Assembly: GCA_913031515.1 (NCBI GenBank)
Contig: CAJWET010000090.1
Location: 1-6,577 of the forward strand
Length of the DNA stretch: 6,577 nt
Source: an uncultured Acidimicrobiaceae bacterium
GTDB lineage: Bacteria; Actinomycetota; Acidimicrobiia; Acidimicrobiales; UBA8592
Reading direction: 5' to 3'
Shown: piece by piece, positions 5,476 through 6,577 of the stretch
How the letters are laid out: each line of letters begins with the position of its first letter
How positions within the stretch are numbered: the stretch's first letter is position 1
Notes under the pieces: model-generated
The model's database searches: none
The model's input: only the letters and a program-made list of their open reading frames with translations
What the model was told of the DNA's origin: nothing
Program-made: the position numbers and the translations under genes

Positions 5476-6519
5476 ATGGAAACCCTTATAGTGACAGGTG
5501 CCGCTGGTTCAATTGGAACCCGCGTATGCAGGACCCTCGCAGAAACTGATGGGGTTGAGGCAATCCTTGCTTTAGATACGCGTCCCGAGATGCCAAACCA
5601 TCGTCGTATCTATCACCACCAGATTGACCTTCGGTACGAAGACTTAAAACCGATTTTCGAAGGAGCGTCAACGCTCGTCCACCTAGCCACATCTTTTGGC
5701 CCAAGCAGCGATGGTCTAGATGCAGGAGGCGCAGAAATTGACGCAACACGATGTGTTCTTGAAGCAGCTGAAGCAACCGGAGTCAAACGTATAGTGATAC
5801 TTTCATCCGCCATGGTATATGGGGCATGGCCCCATAACCCGATTCCTGTTTCAGAAGAAACAGCAGTTGACCCAAACCCAGATTTCTCATTTGCTTCGGT
5901 CAAAGTAGAAATTGAAAATTTGACCCAAGAATGGTATCAGTCTCACCCTTTCTCAGAGATTGTGATTCTCCGCCCAACCACTGCTCTTGCAAAAGGCCAA
6001 ATAAGTTGGGTGGCGCGGTCACTCCGGGCCTCAGCAGTTATAGACGCAGGGGATAACGACCCTCCAGTGCAGTTTCTGCACCTCGATGATCTAGCTACAG
6101 CGGTCGTGCATGCAGCGAGAGGAGAAATGAGCGGAGTCTATAATGTTGCCCCCGATGGGTACATTGAAGCTGAAGTTTGTCGAGAACTCAGCGGAAGGTT
6201 TCCCCGTTTACGAGTAAAGGAAGAAGTCGCAGATCGCCTCGGACGTTTTAGCTGGCGCCATCGGATTGCTCCAACACCACCCGGCCTAACGCCTTATACG
6301 ATTCACCCTTGGATAATTTCAAATACTCGACTTCGAGAAACTGGCTGGGTACCCGAACATACGAATGCCGAAGCCTATGTAGATGGAACTCCGCCGAAGC
6401 CTTGGTCGAATATGAATGCGAAACAACGCCAAAGAACAGCGATGGTTTGTGCAATCATTGCAGGAGCCTTACTGTCTTATCTAGTTTCACGCCTCCTACG
6501 CCATCTTCGTGAGGGCTAA
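5476..6519 (+). CDS. NAD-dependent epimerase/dehydratase-like (extended SDR) protein with C-terminal membrane anchor
   Basis: This 347-residue protein has the extended short-chain dehydrogenase layout. The Rossmann motif TGAAGSIG (residues 7-14) follows beta-1, Asp34 at the end of beta-2 suggests NAD(H), and LVHLA follows beta-4. SSAMVYG (110-116) holds the usual Ser-Ser and VYG segment. The catalytic YxxxK position reads FASVK (Phe139, Lys143): the lysine is kept but the tyrosine is replaced. LHLDDLATAVVHA and GVYNVAP are typical of sugar epimerase and dehydratase relatives. Near the end, a basic segment (NAKQRQR) precedes a hydrophobic helix at about 321-341 and a short Arg-rich tail, so the enzyme is probably tethered to the membrane with its catalytic domain in the cytoplasm. 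Substrate is unknown. Without Tyr it may be a binding or regulatory protein, or use another residue. The ATG is chosen over an upstream in-frame TTG (5428) because it has a strong ribosome binding site and begins right at beta-1. Confidence 0.85.
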   Translation: METLIVTGAAGSIGTRVCRTLAETDGVEAILALDTRPEMPNHRRIYHHQIDLRYEDLKPIFEGASTLVHLATSFGPSSDGLDAGGAEIDATRCVLEAAEATGVKRIVILSSAMVYGAWPHNPIPVSEETAVDPNPDFSFASVKVEIENLTQEWYQSHPFSEIVILRPTTALAKGQISWVARSLRASAVIDAGDNDPPVQFLHLDDLATAVVHAARGEMSGVYNVAPDGYIEAEVCRELSGRFPRLRVKEEVADRLGRFSWRHRIAPTPPGLTPYTIHPWIISNTRLRETGWVPEHTNAEAYVDGTPPKPWSNMNAKQRQRTAMVCAIIAGALLSYLVSRLLRHLREG

Positions 6520-6577
6520 ATAGTTCAGGATTTAAAGGAGTTCAGATCCAAGAAGAATCAGCCCGATGATTATTGCT
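6520..6577 (+). other. Right-edge leader with possible start of another gene
   Basis: AAAGGAG at 6534-6540 is a good Shine-Dalgarno match, but no ATG, GTG or TTG follows at normal spacing. The only ATG is at 6566 (reads MIIA to the window edge), 25 bases after that site and with only a weak GAAGAA nearer. A downstream gene co-transcribed with the epimerase-like gene is possible. Too little sequence is present to identify it. Confidence 0.25.

Noticed and set aside
5613..5903. Minus-strand ORFs of 96 codons within the epimerase-like gene (5486-5776 and 5613-5903)
   Set aside because: Both are antisense to well-conserved SDR motifs and overlap each other; neither product makes sense.
1..6577. 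CRISPR array, tRNA, rRNA, insertion sequence or toxin-antitoxin pair
   Set aside because: I saw no spaced direct repeats, cloverleaf-like GC stems, transposase motifs, terminal inverted repeats or small paired ORFs by reading both strands.

Overview
The window looks like part of a bacterial genome of moderate GC, roughly mid-40s percent by eye. It is probably an actinobacterium and possibly a marine or freshwater Acidimicrobiia-type lineage. The main evidence is the gene at 4069-5232, a zincin-like metallopeptidase of the DUF2342/Zincin_2 type, a family largely confined to Actinobacteria. Apparent leaderless starts and TTG/GTG start codons fit that view. The lineage is an inference from gene content, not a measured placement.

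Layout. Positions 1-491 are clearly more AT-rich. They hold the interior of a minus-strand gene, open at the left edge, that encodes tandem Ig/cadherin-like repeats. Its reading frame is broken at about 492. This block does not resemble the rest of the window and may be a transferred gene or a chimeric contig end. Positions 592-2413 hold a two-gene operon: a Na+/phosphate cotransporter followed 13 bp later by a PhoU-like protein. Positions 2538-4055 encode a major facilitator superfamily (MFS) transporter with hydrophilic extensions at both ends. It converges, with a 13 bp gap, on the minus-strand metallopeptidase (4069-5232). A divergent intergenic region of about 240 bp with two short dyads separates the metallopeptidase from an NAD-dependent epimerase-like protein (5476-6519). 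That protein has Phe where the catalytic Tyr should be and carries a C-terminal membrane anchor. The last 58 bases hold a Shine-Dalgarno-like site and perhaps the first codons of another gene.

How the genes work together. Only the Na/Pi transporter and PhoU form an evident functional pair, in phosphate uptake and its control. The MFS exporter, metallopeptidase and epimerase-like protein are separate transcription units with no shared pathway visible here. I found no mobile element, CRISPR array, tRNA or rRNA. I do not see a convincing new multi-gene system. The points most worth checking are the foreign-looking left end, the epimerase without its catalytic Tyr, and the apparent leaderless starts.
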